This document shows positions 5,029-5,819 of a stretch of DNA of 5,819 bases, piece after piece. The notes below the pieces were generated by a model. It saw only the letters and a program-made list of their open reading frames with translations. It ran no database searches and was not told the origin of the DNA. Source of the stretch: Myxococcales bacterium (GTDB lineage: Bacteria; Myxococcota; Polyangia; Fen-1088); contig PMBY01000508.1 of NCBI GenBank assembly GCA_003153875.1, forward strand, positions 536-6,354, in the 5' to 3' direction. The position numbers and the translations under genes are program-made. Every line of letters starts with the position of its first letter. The first letter of the stretch is position 1.

Positions 5029-5819
5029 ATGGCTGTCGGTGAGAGTCCCCCGCTGGGCGAAGACCCGCTCATTTCGCAGCTCGTCGCGGATCGCTACCGG
5101 GTGATTCGCCGGCTGGGCGAAGGTGGGATGGGGGCGGTCTACCTGGCCGAGCATGTGGTCATCGAGAAGAAGATCGCGCTCAAGGTGCTCGCCCTCGAGC
5201 TGGCGCGCAGGCAGGACCTGGTGGCGCGCTTTCTGCAGGAAGCGCGCAGCGCCTCGCGCATCGGGCACGAAAACGTCATCGACATTTCCGATTTCGGCCA
5301 GTCCGCCGAGGGCTACGTCTACATCGCCATGGAATACCTGGAAGGCCAGGACCTGGGCCAGGTGGTGCGCGCGGAAGGCGCCCTGGCCTGGTCGCGGGTA
5401 CGCGACATCCTGGTGCAGATCTGCCGGGCGCTGCGGGCGGCGCACGAGAAGGGAATCGTCCACCGCGACATGAAACCCGAGAACATCTTCCTCATCCACC
5501 GCGAGGGCCGGCCGGAGTTCGTCAAGATTCTCGATTTTGGCATCGCCAAGATCATGGGCGTGGACGCCAACGGCCCCCGCCTGACCCGTACCGGGATGAT
5601 CTTTGGCACCCCCGAGTACATGGCGCCCGAACAAGCCGAGGGCAAGGAAGCCGACCATCGCGTGGACATCTACGCCGTCGGCTGCATCGCCTACCATCTG
5701 ATGACGGGCCAGACGCCGTTTGTCGCCGAGAACTTTATGGCGATGCTGACCAAGCACCTCATGGAGGATCCGGTGCCGCCCAGCGTGCGTCGGCCCGACT
5801 TGGCCATCACGCCCGAGAT
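5029..5819 (+). CDS. Bacterial eukaryote-like Ser/Thr protein kinase (partial, 3' end outside window)
   Basis: The frame is open from ATG 5029 to the window end and gives 263 residues covering nearly a whole Hanks-type kinase domain. The glycine loop is LGEGGMGAVYLAEH (29-42). The ATP-anchoring lysine is K52 (IALKV), and the helix-C glutamate is probably E71. The catalytic loop is HRDMKPEN (145-152), the metal-binding loop is DFG (169-171), and the activation segment ends GTPEYMAPE (193-201), with D213 and G218 of the DIYAVG helix following. All catalytic residues are present, and the RD arrangement implies activation by phosphorylation of the activation loop, which contains T186 and T188. 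The short 20-residue N-terminus has no membrane segment. Kinases of this kind in Myxococcota usually carry C-terminal sensor or transmembrane parts, which cannot be seen here. It is divergent from the ETF-like gene. Confidence 0.96.
   Translation, partial: MAVGESPPLGEDPLISQLVADRYRVIRRLGEGGMGAVYLAEHVVIEKKIALKVLALELARRQDLVARFLQEARSASRIGHENVIDISDFGQSAEGYVYIAMEYLEGQDLGQVVRAEGALAWSRVRDILVQICRALRAAHEKGIVHRDMKPENIFLIHREGRPEFVKILDFGIAKIMGVDANGPRLTRTGMIFGTPEYMAPEQAEGKEADHRVDIYAVGCIAYHLMTGQTPFVAENFMAMLTKHLMEDPVPPSVRRPDLAITPE

Noticed and set aside
4969..5757. Minus-strand open frame (262 codons) opposite the kinase
   Set aside because: The plus-strand frame has a complete set of kinase motifs; the antisense frame is a His/Asp/Val-rich shadow.

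Overview
The window looks like chromosomal DNA from a GC-rich bacterium, most likely a member of the Myxococcota or a related deltaproteobacterial lineage. The reasons are strong G/C preference at third codon positions, a typical bacterial eukaryote-like Ser/Thr kinase (GEGGMG, HRDMKPEN, GTPEYMAPEQ), and a secreted cysteine-rich protein of unknown family. The lineage is inferred from style only; there is no rRNA or other marker gene here. I see no mobile element, CRISPR array, tRNA or rRNA, and almost every base is coding.

Layout from left to right. (1) Bases 1-132, plus strand: the last 43 codons of an HrpB-type ATP-dependent helicase, which is not an obvious open frame because its start lies outside the window. 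(2) 129-1436, minus strand: a UbiB/ABC1/ADCK-family kinase-like protein, converging on the helicase so tightly that the two stop codons overlap. (3) 1452-2189, plus strand: ribonuclease III, divergent from ubiB across only 15 bp. (4) 2176-3555, plus strand: a class II tRNA nucleotidyltransferase (CCA-adding enzyme or poly(A) polymerase family) with an HD domain, overlapping rnc by 14 nt. (5) 3572-4360, minus strand: an exported protein made of two copies of a 10-cysteine module with nearly identical cysteine spacing, not a family I recognise. (6) 4386-4976, minus strand: a 196-residue protein that is only the N-terminal domain of an electron transfer flavoprotein (ETF) subunit, 25 bp upstream of the cysteine-rich gene and probably co-transcribed with it. 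(7) 5029 to the window end, plus strand: the N-terminal 263 residues of a Ser/Thr protein kinase, divergent from the ETF-like gene across 52 bp.

Functionally, rnc and the nucleotidyltransferase form a compact RNA-processing pair (double-stranded RNA cleavage and RNA 3'-end addition). UbiB belongs to ubiquinone or lipid-related membrane metabolism. The minus-strand pair (ETF-like domain plus 20-cysteine exported protein) is the least conventional part of the window and the best candidate for something undescribed. A functional link between the two is only suggested by their spacing, and one is predicted to be cytoplasmic while the other is exported. The remaining genes are ordinary housekeeping or signalling genes.
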